Assembly (NCBI RefSeq): GCF_051020975.1
Contig: NC_135043.1
Span: 10,912,001-10,976,000, forward strand
Direction: 5' to 3'
Source of the DNA: Osmia lignaria lignaria
Lineage: Eukaryota > Arthropoda > Insecta > Hymenoptera > Megachilidae
Length of the DNA stretch: 64,000 nt
Of the stretch, positions 1-12,365 are shown piece by piece (position 1 is the stretch's first letter; every line of letters begins with the position of its first letter). The notes under the pieces were generated by a model, which saw only the letters and a program-made list of their open reading frames with translations, had not been told where the DNA came from and did no database searches. Position numbers and translations under genes: made by a program.

Positions 1-3000
1 AGACCATTTGCACATTTTGGGCAAGATAGAAATAGCGGAGGGGATGGGGAGAATAAGGGTGTTCCTGGGAAAAGAAAAGTAAAATTAGTTTATTTACTTG
101 TTTGGCCATTTTAATTTTGCTGTAATTTAATATTTTTTACAAATTTATTGTATAATTAATGATTATAAATTTTGTTTAAAGGTTCGAGAAAAACGGAAAG
201 AAAATGGTATTCTCAAAAGCCCTAGTCATAGTAATTATTATTCGGAGGATGAAGAGGACTATGTTCCATCAGATGATTCAGCTCCTTTACCTAAAAAGAA
301 GAAAAACAGCATCGAATGTGAAACTCCCATAAAAAGTGACGTTATGTATCCAGAAATAATGTCTCCACCATTGTCTGTGCCAAAGAATTCCAATTCTAAT
401 AATCAAGTAACACCGTCTAAGACGCAAAGTACTCACAGCAGATCGTTGAACATTTCTTCAGCACGTTGCAATTTGCAGAAAAACTCTGCATCGTCTACTC
501 AAAATTCCGTTACACCATCTACGTTATTAGAGGGAAATTCAAACTCTTCATGGGCAGAAATGGAATCGTATGTGATTGGAAATGTACAGATACATCCACC
601 AACGTTGGCTACAAGACAGATGTTGATATTAAGGCAAGCAAGAATATTAACTTTGTTACAAATGTTGTAATGAAAGTAAAAAAAATAATAAAAATTTTTT
701 GTTCATATAGGTATCTTACACCGATGGGTGAATATCAAGAATTCTTAGGTCATGTATTTGAACAAAATGCTTTGGAACTAATTCTCAAGTATATCAATGT
801 TAGAGAAACCAAGGACAGTCGCCTAGCATTTGAAGCTTTAAAATACTTAGCTTCTCTTCTATGTCACAAGAAATTCTCTATTGAATTCCTTAATGTTGGA
901 GGTTTACAAAAATTGTTGGATGTTCCAAGACCCAGTGTCGCGGCTACTGGTGTTTCTATTTGTTTATACTATTTAGCATATTGTGAAGACGCAATGGAGA
1001 GAGTGTGCCTGCTACCAAAACATGTTATTTCGGACCTTGTTACCTACGCATTATGGCTTCTAGAACGAAGTCATGATTCTGGAAGATGCCATGCAACAAT
1101 GTTCTTTGGATTTTCGTTTCCGTTTAAAGTAATACTAGAAGAATTCGATGCACAGGATGGACTTCGAAAACTTTTCAATGTGATATCCACTCTACCGATC
1201 TTGAACATAGAAGAGGAGCCAGCACTTAACGATGACGAAGAGTGTGCTTCTAGACAGATCGTTAGACACGTTGCAGTAGCTTTAAAAAGATACATGGAAG
1301 CTCACTTACATCTCAAAGCGGAGCAGTTACAAAGAGCAGAGAATATTAGAGCAGAGCGTGATACCTGGCAGCCATCGTTACCACCTTACAAAGCTTGCAA
1401 ATTAAGTAGCGAAGAAGTGCAAGCAAAAGTAGAAGTTCTACAAGAATTGATGTCTGTAAGAGCAGTATGGCCACCAGTAGAAGAATTATATCGCCTGGGT
1501 GGTATAACGCTTCTACTACAAATTATTGCTTTCGCTAGAGAATGGAATTATAGTGGTCGAGTTCACACAACTTCCAGTGCAGAAACAGTTCGCTCCTGTT
1601 TGGATGTCATAGCTATATGTTCCATAGTGCCAAAAGTGATGTTGTTACTTTGCGAAAGAGTAGACATGCCAGACATGTCAATGACTATGGCAATTAATTT
1701 ACTCCTCGCTGCGGCTGAATGTGAAATCATCGCAGATCCTGATGTACAAAGAGCTGCGTTAAGAGCTGTAATTAACTGTGTCTGCGCTCCGATAAATAGG
1801 ATTGGTGGAAACGTGGCCAGATACTCGGTGACTGGCTCCGCTAAGAAGAAAGCAAATATTAATAATAGCGAAGAGTTAATACAAAAGATTTGGGAAAGCG
1901 TGAGATCAAATAATGGAATAATGGTTTTGCTGCAGTTGATGATGGTTAAAACACCTATCACTGATGCGGATAGCATAAGAGCATTGGCGTGTCGTGCTTT
2001 AGCGGGGCTAGCACGCAGTGAGAAAGTAAGACAGATAATTAGTAAACTTCCAATGTTTACCGATGGACAGATTCAAGCTCTTATGAAGGATCCTATACTC
2101 CAAGAGAAAAGACAGGAACACGTTACGTTTCAGAAATATGCTTTAGAGCTAATGGAAAGAGTTTCTGGGAAAGCAAAACCTACCGGAGCAGAATATGAAA
2201 TTTCTTTGGCCAGTTTACATCGAGCAAACGTAGTAGCCCAAACTAGAATACAATATAACGAGCAACAATTGAATCATTTAATATACCAACATTTAGTATC
2301 GAAAGGGTTAACAGAAACTGCTTCGACACTTCACAGAGAAGCAAATTTATATTCATCCGCAATAATGAAATCGATTTCTACATATCAACCATTTACTTAT
2401 CGAAATCCTGTGGCTACTGGAACAAGAAATGGATTCTCTCCTGGAGCTCCGGTTAACTTATATAATACGAGTAGATGTACTCAGAGAGAAGTGTCTTCTC
2501 GAAATAGTACCACTCCTAGTTCGTCTAGATTTTTATCCCATTCAAATGCAGGCTCCGGATCATCCTCTTTATCTTCTGGAAGTAACATACGCATGAAACT
2601 TTCTGACTGCCTCGTTCAAAACGGTGTTCCGAATATCACAAATCAACCAATTAAACTGCAAATTAACCAAAAGTAAATAGACATTTTATAGTACATACGA
2701 TACTTTGTTGATAATAAAAAAGAATTTCTTTTTCTAGGAAAAACCAAGTTGATAAACAGCCTCTAGTCAATTCAATGAATTGTCAATCATTTATGCAACC
2801 AACTGTGTGTAGATCACTACAGAAACAAATTTCAAGGGATCCTGGAAGTGGTGGACCTGGAGTTGCTACATCAAATCCATCTACTGTAACGTTGGATTCT
2901 ATTATTACAGAATATTTAACAAATCAACACGCGTTGTGTAAAAATCCTATGGTTACTTGTCCACAATTTAATCTCTTTGAGTAAGTATTGCTTATAAAGA

Positions 3001-5338
3001 ATTGTGAATGAAATCACTCATAAATTTATTTATTTGTAATAATATTTTGTTTAATTATACAGACCTCATAAGTGTCCGGATCCTTGTACAAAAAATTCAA
3101 TTCCCACAAATGTAACAGTAAGACTGGCTAGAAGAGCATTAGGAATAGATGGTAGGAGATTGGATAGAAGACATATTTATAGCCGATTTTGTCCTGTTAA
3201 AACTTTCCGGCCTACGGACGTTGGAACTTTTACCTGTTGTATCTTTTCGGTAAGATGAGTTTTCTATTAAATTGGCGTAATTAGGTAAGAGCCTCTCACC
3301 ATTCTAGAACTTGAAAGTTTAGAATTCTAAAATTCCAGAATTCCAGCCTGTTTCAGGGAAAGAATACTAGTTATCCCAATGGATAAATCTTTACATTTTC
3401 TTTATTTGCAATAATATAAAGCATTACTAATGTAGTATTTCAATATTCTTTCAGCCCTGCCAGCAATATTTAATGTTAGGTACTTACGCAGGAGATGTAA
3501 AAATGTTTAATGCGCATACAGGGCTAGAGGAAGCAACGTATCCATGTCATGAATCTTATGTTTATCACATGGAATGTAATCAACGTGGAAATTTATTGTT
3601 AACTTCTACCGCATGGAGAAGTCCTATGTCTGCATTGTGGAGTATAGGAACCTTCTTTGATTTGAAATTATCTTTAGAAAATGAGGATTATGTCGAATTC
3701 GGTAAACTTCAAGACAGAATTATTGGAACCCAAGGTGAAAGTGCAACTGTATGTATTTTCTTTTCCTATAAAATAATAATATCACGAATGAGTACAGTAA
3801 GAGTAATTACTGACATTATTTTTGTAATTTTAATTTTCAGATTTATGACATAGCTACTGGAAAATTATTAAGTACCCTTACCCCTTCAATTTCCAATCAA
3901 TACACCAAAAATCGTGCAACATTTAGTATGAATGATGAATTGGTTCTCAGCGATGGAATTCTTTGGGATGTAAATTCAGGAAAAGAAATTCACAAGTTCG
4001 ATAAACTGAATCAAACACTTAATGGAGTTTTTCATCCAAATGGTATTTACATATAAATTCATTGGCGTAAGTAGGATTTTCTGTAGGGTGTCACAGAACC
4101 CTTAGAAAGTTTGAAATTTTGAAATCTTAAAAGTTCAGAATGGTGAAGGAACCAATCCACACCTTTCAGGCTCACTCTAGTCCCCACCTAATTACGCCAA
4201 TGTATAAATTACTAAACATTGTGGATAATTTGTTTATTTAACATAAGATAATATATTAATATCGGATAATAAATTTTTATTTTTAACAGGCACTGAGGTA
4301 GTATCGAATACAGAAGTTTGGGATTTAAGAACTTTTCATCTCTTAAAAACAGTACCAACGCTTGATCAGATGGAAGTAATTTTTTCTCCAGTTAATAACA
4401 TTATATATGCTGTATCTTTAGATCAAGAAAATGGAGATGAATCGCATTATGTTACTTCATTTAAAACGTTAGATGCTTTAGATTACAATAATATCGGTAG
4501 GTGATCATGAATTTTTTCTGGATTTTTAACGTATTCTATCCTATTTGAAAATCAAATAAATTATAATGATTAAATAATTACAGCAACTTGTGATGTCAAA
4601 AGAGGAATTTACGGATTGGCTTGTAATAAATTTGACACTCAAATAGCAATCGTTGAAAATCAAGGTGAATTTGATAGCATCCAAGAATCCTGCGTTAGGC
4701 TGTACGATGTTGGAAGAAGAAGAGATGATGAGAACGAAGCGGATGAAGATGATGATGAAGATGATCTTGATGCAAGCGATGATGATGGCTCAAACTCGGC
4801 TTCTGACGATAATAATGCTGATGGTAAGAATCTGCTATTAATTTAAAAATCTTTCAATTAATATTTTTTTAAATTTATTTTTAATACGAATAATTTAATT
4901 TTAAAGAGGTAGCTATTAAATATAAATCCTTATATTTATTTAAAATTTTGAGTTAACTATAAATTATTCTAATTATGTTTGAACTATATCTCTAATTGAA
5001 ATTTTTAATTTTTTCAGATTTAATTCATATTGAATTCGACTTTAACATATAAATTTCTATGTATACCTTTTTTATTGCATTATATGATAGAAATTTTTTT
5101 GTTAATATGAAATGAAATTGGTTTTTAAATAGACGCAGACAACGCAGATGTGGTAGCAGAAGAGAATGGTGATGAAAATGAGCGAAACGATAGTGAGAAT
5201 AACGACGACGACGACGATGATGAAGATGCAGTCGATGGAGACGATGCCGGAGGAGATATAACAGATTATAGTAGATCACCTGATTCTTCTGATTTCTCTC
5301 TTTCCGATGTCGATGATCTTGAAATTCTTTTTCCATAA
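1..5338 (+). CDS. DCAF1: DCAF1 (VprBP / mahjong), CRL4 substrate receptor; 5' partial
   Basis: This gene encodes the substrate receptor of CUL4-DDB1 E3 ubiquitin ligases. Coding exons are 1-78, 182-633, 711-2672, 2738-2980, 3063-3249, 3455-3748, 3841-4042, 4290-4496, 4584-4823 and 5133-5338. They give 1356 residues; the N-terminus lies upstream of the window. Seen in order: an acidic/Lys-rich segment, the armadillo-like region (YLTPMGEYQEFLG, SDSGRCHATMFF-like and NNGIMVLLQLMM blocks), a LisH motif (IYQHLVSKGLTETASTLHREA, about 2278-2345), the linker TLDSIITEYL, a WD40 propeller (MLGTYAGDVKMFN onward), and an Asp/Glu-rich tail ending near LEILFP. The order and spacing match animal DCAF1. Oddities: the first WDxR DDB1-contact motif reads WDVN while the second (WDLR) is intact; the intron at 634-710 uses a GC donor; two introns carry MITEs. 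Identification is very secure; the first exon's left edge is simply the window edge. Confidence 0.95.
634..710 (+). other. GC-AG intron in DCAF1
   Basis: The exon ends ...TTA AG and the intron begins GCAAGC, then closes with a normal TATAG acceptor. Joining here gives MLILR|YLTPMGEYQ, which aligns without gap to animal DCAF1. No GT donor nearby gives that junction: the best GT (about 653) would insert seven extra residues. GC donors are a known minor class of U2 introns. Confidence 0.75.
3270..3381. repeat. Degenerate MITE copy in a DCAF1 intron
   Basis: The left end reads AATTGGCGTAATTAGG (3270-3285) and the right end CTAGTTATCCCAATG (3367-3381). The latter's reverse complement matches the terminal inverted repeat of the better copy at 4060-4202 at 12 of 15 positions. 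Internal stretches (GAAAGTTT followed by AAATT/TTCCAGAAT-like blocks) also resemble that copy. No target-site duplication can be seen, so this is probably an old insertion. Confidence 0.6.
4060..4202. mobile_element. hAT-like MITE with 8-bp target-site duplication
   Basis: This 143-bp non-coding element lies inside the DCAF1 intron 4043-4289. Its terminal inverted repeats are CATTGGCGTAAGTAGG (4060-4075) and CCTAATTACGCCAATG (4187-4202), identical at 15 of 16 positions. It is flanked by a perfect direct repeat TATAAATT (4052-4059 and 4203-4210). An 8-bp duplication is typical of hAT-superfamily insertions. No transposase is encoded, so it must have been mobilised in trans. Confidence 0.85.
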
Positions 5339-6902
5339 ATGTTCTCAAAACAGAAATACAATCAATCAACAAATTCAATACATTAAAAATAGAGATTTAT
5401 TTCATTATTGGTCAATCAGCAGGCTGAAAGGGGTTTCACCATAAAATAATTCTTTTTAATGTGTAATTGGCGAACATGTGTATTTAAAAACGAATACAAA
5501 TATTATAATACTTTTATATTTATCTTATGTATATTTTCATTACAAAATATGAAACTTTAACTAAGCAATTGATTCTGTAACTTTAAATTTTCATTTAGAA
5601 ATATTAACTAAATGCTGGTTCATTTTATAATAAATTAATTTTTGAAATATGGGGAATTATTGTAAATTTTTAATTAAAAAATTCTTTGATACGTCTTTTC
5701 GCCATTATTATTTAATATAACATCGCCGAAGATTGGCCAGAGAAATAATTCTGTAAACGAGTTACTCAGTTATAAAAATTCTAAGTAATAAAAAATGTAA
5801 TTGTGAATTTCGATCGAATTTTTTTTATCGATCGACATAAATGTATATATTATTATTTAAGGTATTTGTTGTTCAATGAATTTGTATCGCATATTCTCTC
5901 TTAAAAATTGAATTATTAATGTGAGATTCATTTCCTCTTTGAAATAATCATGAAAAATTTGTATCAATTAATGGATTATGTTAAAAAATCATTGGAAATC
6001 GAATTGTCGATTAATTACGAAATATCTGACTATTTAAGCGATAAATTTTGTCCGAATTTTTTTAAACGTATACTTACGAATGTATATGAAAAAGGGCGTG
6101 TAAGGATGAGAGAGTGTGAGAAAAATAAAGAAGAGAGCTTGTAAAAAGTTGATTTAATCTATCGTTTATTATCATTAATAAAGAATCATGAATTTGTATA
6201 AATATGCTCTAATAAATAGAAGCGCGCTTTACATAAAACTTATGATTAAATTATCGATACTTCATTTTTAATTAATAGTAAACTGGTTTTGCTCTTTTTT
6301 TATTTAATTTTAATTAACTAGGTACATAATACATACATACATGTTTTATAATGTTATTCCATTATTATTCTAGCATTAAAATATAATTTATTTACATAAG
6401 TTAGTAAGTCACCGCTATCTAGGAGCAAGACTTGGAACTATAATTAAAACTAAACTATCGGTATATTACCATTAAGGCGTTCAGGTATTTTAACCGACAG
6501 CATTCAACTTGCTACCGCTAAGTAAGAAGCAGTCTGTAGAGGGGCATCAGACTGGTGCTCAAAAGCCTAAATATTCAATATTAACAATCACTTGCTAAAC
6601 ACATTACATACATATTATAATATTTCATTACTACTCCCCACATTCTATATACTTCTTTTCTCCAATGGCCAATCATATTTCCTAATTGATAAAATTTTCG
6701 TTTGTTAAGGTTGGATACTTTGATTTTCTTTGAAATGGAAATGGCTGTTCTCGATTCACGTTAGAGTCAGGTGGAATGGGAGACGTGTCCACAGTATATA
6801 AAAGAGCGATGCTACGACGAATCGGCTTCTGAACTGGGGCTGATTTATTCGTTGGATTGTTCATATTGTTCTTTTAATTAGACAATACGAATTATCCTTG
6901 CA
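5339..6902. other. Intergenic: DCAF1 3' UTR and TFIIA-L upstream region
   Basis: AT-rich sequence with no supported gene. AATAAA hexamers that could end DCAF1 mRNA occur at about 6177-6182 among others. A 64-codon ORF at 5950-6144 has low-complexity composition and no family resemblance. The last few hundred bases presumably contain the TFIIA-L promoter and 5' UTR; no TATA box could be assigned with confidence. Confidence 0.5.
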
Positions 6903-9110
6903 ATGGCCCTCAGTCAGACAAGTGTGGTGAGTAATAAGTATGAATAAAAGGTAGATACTGATAAAAGAAACAGTTAATTATAACCATCATGATGACGATG
7001 ATGATTTTTATCACTGTTTTTTTTTATGTTATTACCATTACATTTGTTATTCTCATCTTTGATTCAGACAAAACTTTCCACATTAAATTTATATATCATC
7101 AATGAAATTTTAATTATTATAGGTTACTAATTTATAATATGTTTTTAGAATTTCGTCGATAAAAAACGAATAACATTTCTTACAACTTTCCTTGAATCAT
7201 TTTTTTAATTCTTTTTTCAAAACATTGTTATACTTCGTTAATTGTAATCACTATTTTATTTAAATAAATCCCAAACAATAATGACTGTACAAATTGTATT
7301 AATAGGAGTTAGAATTTGTTTTAAATATAATAAAAGAAACAATGCCTGTAGAAATACAATATATTAAAATATTAAATAAGTTTATGAACTATATTATTTT
7401 AAAATATTAAATTTTTTAAATACACTAGGTTACCCTGTTATGTTTTCTAGATACAAAGTAAATATAAATGTAATGAAATGAATGTAAAATTGTACAATAA
7501 ATAAATTAATTTAAATCCTAAATTTAAAGAGCTTCATTATAAAGTAAAATATATATTGATTACAGCTAAAACTATACAATACTGTGATAGAGGATGTTAT
7601 ATCGGGTGTAAGAGAATCATTCATAGATGAAGGTGTAGATGAACAAGTACTACAGGAGCTCAAACAAATATGGGAAACCAAATTAATGTCTAGTAAAGCA
7701 GTCGAACTAAATCCAGATCCCCCAGAGCCTCAGGTGCCTCAAATAAATACACACAAAACTGTGCCTGTTAATAAAGGTAATTATCTTATATCCATAAATA
7801 AGAAAAATGTATTAGTAGCAAATTAATTTGTATATTATTAAATCTATAAAAAATTAAAAGTATAATTGAAGTTAATATAAATGAGTAATCTCGACAAGTA
7901 TAATGCAGTCTCCATTTTTCAGGAGTAAATATGGGAAACCACTTTTTACAACAATCAGGAGGAAATTCAGCTCCGCAACAAACAACACAACAACAGCAGC
8001 AGCAACAACCACAACAACAACAGGCTCCTCAGCAGACACAAACACAAACACAATGCCATTCGACTACAACTGGTATACAACAGCATGCTGGTGCACCGGT
8101 GCAGCAGTTAGTCACATCTACGTCAGCAGTGATGGACCGACAAGTACCTATTCAAATAACATTGCCACCACAAACAGGTGTACCAGATGCTCAGCAAAGA
8201 GTTTTAACTATACAGGTTCCGGCGTCGGCAATTCAAGGTATATAATAATTTAATATATACTAATGTTGATGTGCACAAGTGTTAATGCCATTGAAATTTA
8301 ATTGTAATAATTTGTGTTCAGGTAATCAATTGCATACAATTCTGACGGGCCCAGTTATTTCAGCTGCAATGGGATTACCAGCTAACCTGGCTTGTACATT
8401 GCTCCAGCAGCATGTCAATTCCACGCTTCAGGGTCAGGCATTAGCTCCACTTCAAGTTAGTCAGCCTCTTCAAGTAGTTACACAAAGTGCCAATAATGTC
8501 TCTCAACGGCCTGTTCAAAGTCAGGTATATCATTACATAGTCTTTTCTTTTGTTTTTGTAAGTGGAAATTAATTCTTATCTTTGTTACAGAATAACATAG
8601 CACAGTTAGATGGTCCTCTTGGAGATTCGTCAGATGATGATGAAGAGGAAGAAGAGGAAGATAATGAAGATGAAGAAGAAGATCTTGATGATAAAGAAGA
8701 AGAGGAAAATGATGAAGCTGCTACAAGAGAAGAAGTATTTAAAATGTTTTATTTCAGCTTTCTAAATCTTTATTAACAAATTAAAAATTTCTTTTTTGAT
8801 ATATGGTTTTCAATTTTCAGGAACCATTAAATTCGGAAGATGACGTAACGGATGACGATCCAACAGATCTTTTTGATACTGAAAATGTAGTTGTTTGTCA
8901 ATATGATAAGGTATTTATTAATTTTATCGTTTTCTTTATAAATTAATTCACTTTCTATTTAATGTCCACTGTGTAACGAACAATTTAATGAACAATTTTT
9001 AGATAACAAGGAGTAGAAATAAGTGGAAATTCTACCTCAAAGACGGTATAATGAACCTCAGTGGTAAGGATTATGTTTTTCAGAAAATGAATGGTGATGC
9101 GGAGTGGTAA
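6903..9110 (+). CDS. TfIIA-L: Transcription initiation factor IIA large (alpha/beta) subunit
   Basis: TFIIA stabilises TBP on the TATA box. Exons are 6903-6926, 7566-7776, 7923-8237, 8322-8524, 8591-8734, 8821-8910 and 9003-9110, giving 364 residues. The tiny first exon encodes MALSQTSV and joins LKLYNTVIEDV, the start of the N-terminal four-helix-bundle domain. A Gln-rich linker follows (CAA/CAG tracts around 7980-8050). Next come QLDG (residues 256-259), a long Asp/Glu tract, and the C-terminal beta-barrel domain (ENVVVCQYDK, then RSRNKWKFYLKDGIMNL and a final GDAEW). The QLDG site fits the Taspase-1 rule Q-[FILV]-D-G, so proteolytic splitting into alpha and beta chains is expected. The start ATG was chosen because it restores the conserved N-terminus across the 639-bp first intron. 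The identity is unambiguous. Confidence 0.96.
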
Positions 9111-10011
9111 AAGTAAATACATAGAATTATAAAAAATCAACCTGATAATGTGTTCACATGAAATTGGTGTAACATTTTGTTTCTAAAGGTGTTCCTAAGG
9201 AAAAGTTAGTTTTCTTTTGAGCAAAATTGTATAAAAAAAGGATGAGTTGACTGTTATTTTCAAGTTGCTTTTAAAGCTTGTTTAGGTTCGATTAGAATTT
9301 TATTTTACAGATCAAGTATGCACTGGAACCTAATTATTCTAAATATTTATAAACAAATAATTAGATTTAAATTACAAAGAAAAAATTACGTTTCTACATG
9401 TTGTTAGTAGGTTTTGTTTTGTGATTTAATAGGATTTTAGTTATTGAAATAAAAGAACTTCCATATTTGGAAGTAAAATAGATTTACGATATTTAAAATT
9501 GATATAATTTAAGGAATAACGAAGGTTTCAGTGCATAATCTAATGTTAAATAACGACGCGACTCTTTTGAAGATAGAGTTTCCTTGCGAATATTCTTTCA
9601 CATTATCAACTTACCGTGTAAATAGATTTTAAGGAATTGCAATTTACTATAAATATGTGATGCTCTTAAAAATAAATGTGTCTTATACTGTTAAAAACCT
9701 TAATACAGAATGTTTTCTATATTATACATTGTTAATAATGTATAATTATTTTTTCTCTTTTTCATTCTTTTTACAGACATAATAGTAATTTTTAATTATA
9801 AATAGTTTTATTATTCAGAAATTATTGGGATTTTTAAAAATACTTGCAATTAGTCAACATGCATTTTGACGATATCCACAAATTTTTAATAAATACTTAC
9901 GAATTTACTAGGAATGTATATTACTAATATATTATGAAATTCTAAAATATTAAAATGCACAAAAAATACCATACGATTTTGGTAAAAATTTTATTTCCTT
10001 GAGTAAAAATT
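9111..10011. other. Convergent 3' intergenic region (TFIIA-L / TRNT1)
   Basis: About 900 bp of AT-rich DNA between two genes that converge. It should hold both 3' UTRs; an AATAAA on the plus strand near 9449 is a candidate TFIIA-L polyadenylation signal. Nothing else was recognised. Confidence 0.5.
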
Positions 10012-11891
10012 TTAACCTTTTTGATAGCAACATTTATCTTCTAATTCACTGACAATTCGTGGAACTTCTTGAAGCAATTCTTCAGCGGTCAATTTGAAAT
10101 CTTTATCTAACCAAATATCTTTCAATTCTTTGATAACAATACCTATCATCCTTGCCGTTTTAACGTGTTCTTTCAATGAGTTTCCACTAACCGGAAATCT
10201 AAAAATAATTATGTTGATTACAATAGAATGTTAAAGTTACAATGTTTCAATTTCTAATTTTTTCTTAATACCTAGGTATCACTGTTTTTTCCACTTCTTC
10301 AGCAAGACTAAACTGCTGTTTGCACTTTAATAATTCGCAAACATAATTTTTTGCAACATTAATGCTCCCTTTCCAATGAACAAGCATTTTTTTATAAAAC
10401 TTCAAAGCATCTATTGGTGGATTTTCGTTCCAACATCGAATTAAAAAATACGCTAAATCTCTATCATATGCAGAAAACTTTAATCTGTTATGCAGTTGTA
10501 GTACTTCATCCGAGTTGCTTAACATCACGCCAAGAAATGAAACTGGGTGGAAAGAAATATTATTTTTCTTAGCTGCTTCACAGAGAATTTCAAAATTTTT
10601 TACATTTAAATTTTCTGGAAGACCAACGTATCTGAAAAAATATAATTGTGATAGTAAAATTATAATCAAATTACCATAATTATTAACTTAAGATTTACCT
10701 AGCAATACCACATTCCAACATTTTTAAAGTTATCTCTTTCACAAAATTTCCACTAAGAATCTTCGACCATTCACTCCAGATTCTTTCTCCAGATATATTT
10801 TGTAACCCTTGTATGTTTTCTTTGATCGCTGTTATTGTTTTTTCATCGTGTAAGTCAGGGTGTTCTGCAATTCTTCCATAAAAGCGAAAGTACCTGTGAA
10901 AGAGGACAATTTCAATATTCAAAATATTAACAAGTAAACTGTATTCATTATTTAAGAAATACCTTAAGATTCTAAGATAGTCTTCTCTAATTCTCAATGA
11001 TGCATTTCCAACAAAAACCACTTTTCTATTCTGCAAATCATCATAGCCAAAGAAATAATCATATATTCTTCCTTCGAGATCAAGAAACATGGAATTTATT
11101 GTAAGATCTCTACGAAGAGCATCTAATTTCCAATCTTTAGTAAATTCAACTTTTGCATGTCTACCATCAGTAGCTGTGTCAATTCTGAGTGTAGTTACTT
11201 CAAAATTTTCTTTATCATTTATTCTTGGTGTAATTGTACCTTAAAAATGTGTAATGAATTCAATTATCTTCGATAAGTGTAAGCACAGTGTAACAGATTT
11301 CAATTTACCATGTTTTTCTCCATTAGTATTAATCAACCGAACATCTTCTTCTATGAACATACTTTTCATTTCTTGTGGAGTAGCATCTGTTGCAAAATCT
11401 AAATCTTTTGGTTTTATACCCATCAAAATATCTCTGACAGCACCACCAGCAATCCTTAGTTCATAATTACGTTTTTTAAACAATTGTGCCAAGGTGTTAA
11501 GTTCAGATGTAAATAAAGAGTGAAATAATGCATTATCTAATTTTGTAATCACTGGATCTAATCTACTTGGTGGCATCACTTCATCCTTCATTATGACTTT
11601 TTGCCACGTTCGATGGCCCTTTTAAAAAAACACAATTATAAAATTACTTTCAATCTGTAGTACATAAACACGACGGAAAATTATCCTAACAATAATTGAC
11701 ATTCGCAAATTTAAACAATTATAATTAAGAATCGATACAATTAAAATAATTAATTTAATAAAATCAAACTTATAATTTAAATAATTTCAGTTCTGAAAAC
11801 TTAACCTAAAATTTTGGAAGAAATGCTTCCTGCTTACCCGAAAAAATTGATTTGAAGTAGAGAAATTCACGTAACGAAAAACCTTTAACAT
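10012..11891 (-). CDS. TRNT1: CCA tRNA nucleotidyltransferase 1
   Basis: This enzyme adds the 3'-terminal CCA to cytosolic and mitochondrial tRNAs. Exons in transcript order are 11891-11838, 11618-11309, 11239-10963, 10893-10699, 10631-10272 and 10198-10012, giving 460 residues. Visible class-II nucleotidyltransferase motifs are the glycine loop IAGGAVRD and metal-binding DLDFA in exon 2, LRRDLTINSM (motif C region) in exon 3, and EDYLRILRYFRFYGR across the exon 3/4 junction. The helical neck and tail (GERIWSEW, VCELLKC, FPVSG) follow. The first 18 residues are basic and hydroxylated with no acidic residue, as in a mitochondrial presequence. A second in-frame ATG (Met28) just before the conserved domain could give a cytosolic form. 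The order of motifs and length agree with animal TRNT1. Confidence 0.95.
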
Positions 11892-12365
11892 TGCTTAAAA
11901 CATATTTTTAAATCTTATATTTAAATAACAATTCTAATTATTCAATAAACACATCCGAATATTGCCAAAATAATATCCAGTTTTCAACTTTCCTGTTAAT
12001 GCATCCTGAAATCAATTGCTGTGAGAATTCGTATTTTTGTAATAATTTTTTGATATTATTTTTGTATTTACTACATAAAAATTAGTTTTATCTCCATATG
12101 AACGGATGTTCTTACTTTATTTGAACTGTAAATATACACTACAAATTATTAATTAAATTGCTATAAATAACTCAAAGTATGTTAGTTTATCCTTCTTATA
12201 GTGCTTGAGCTGCCATCCCTTTTATTTATTATTGACTAATTTACTAATTTATGGTCGGTAGGCTGATCAGAAATTCGACTATATATTAACCGCTTGGCGC
12301 CGAAGCGCATCAGTCGGCCTCCCGGCGTCGAGAAGGGAGGAGGGTATGCTCTCATCTTCGATTGC

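Noticed and set aside
5950..6144. 64-codon ORF after DCAF1
   Set aside because: Short, AT-driven composition, no splice partners and no recognisable family.
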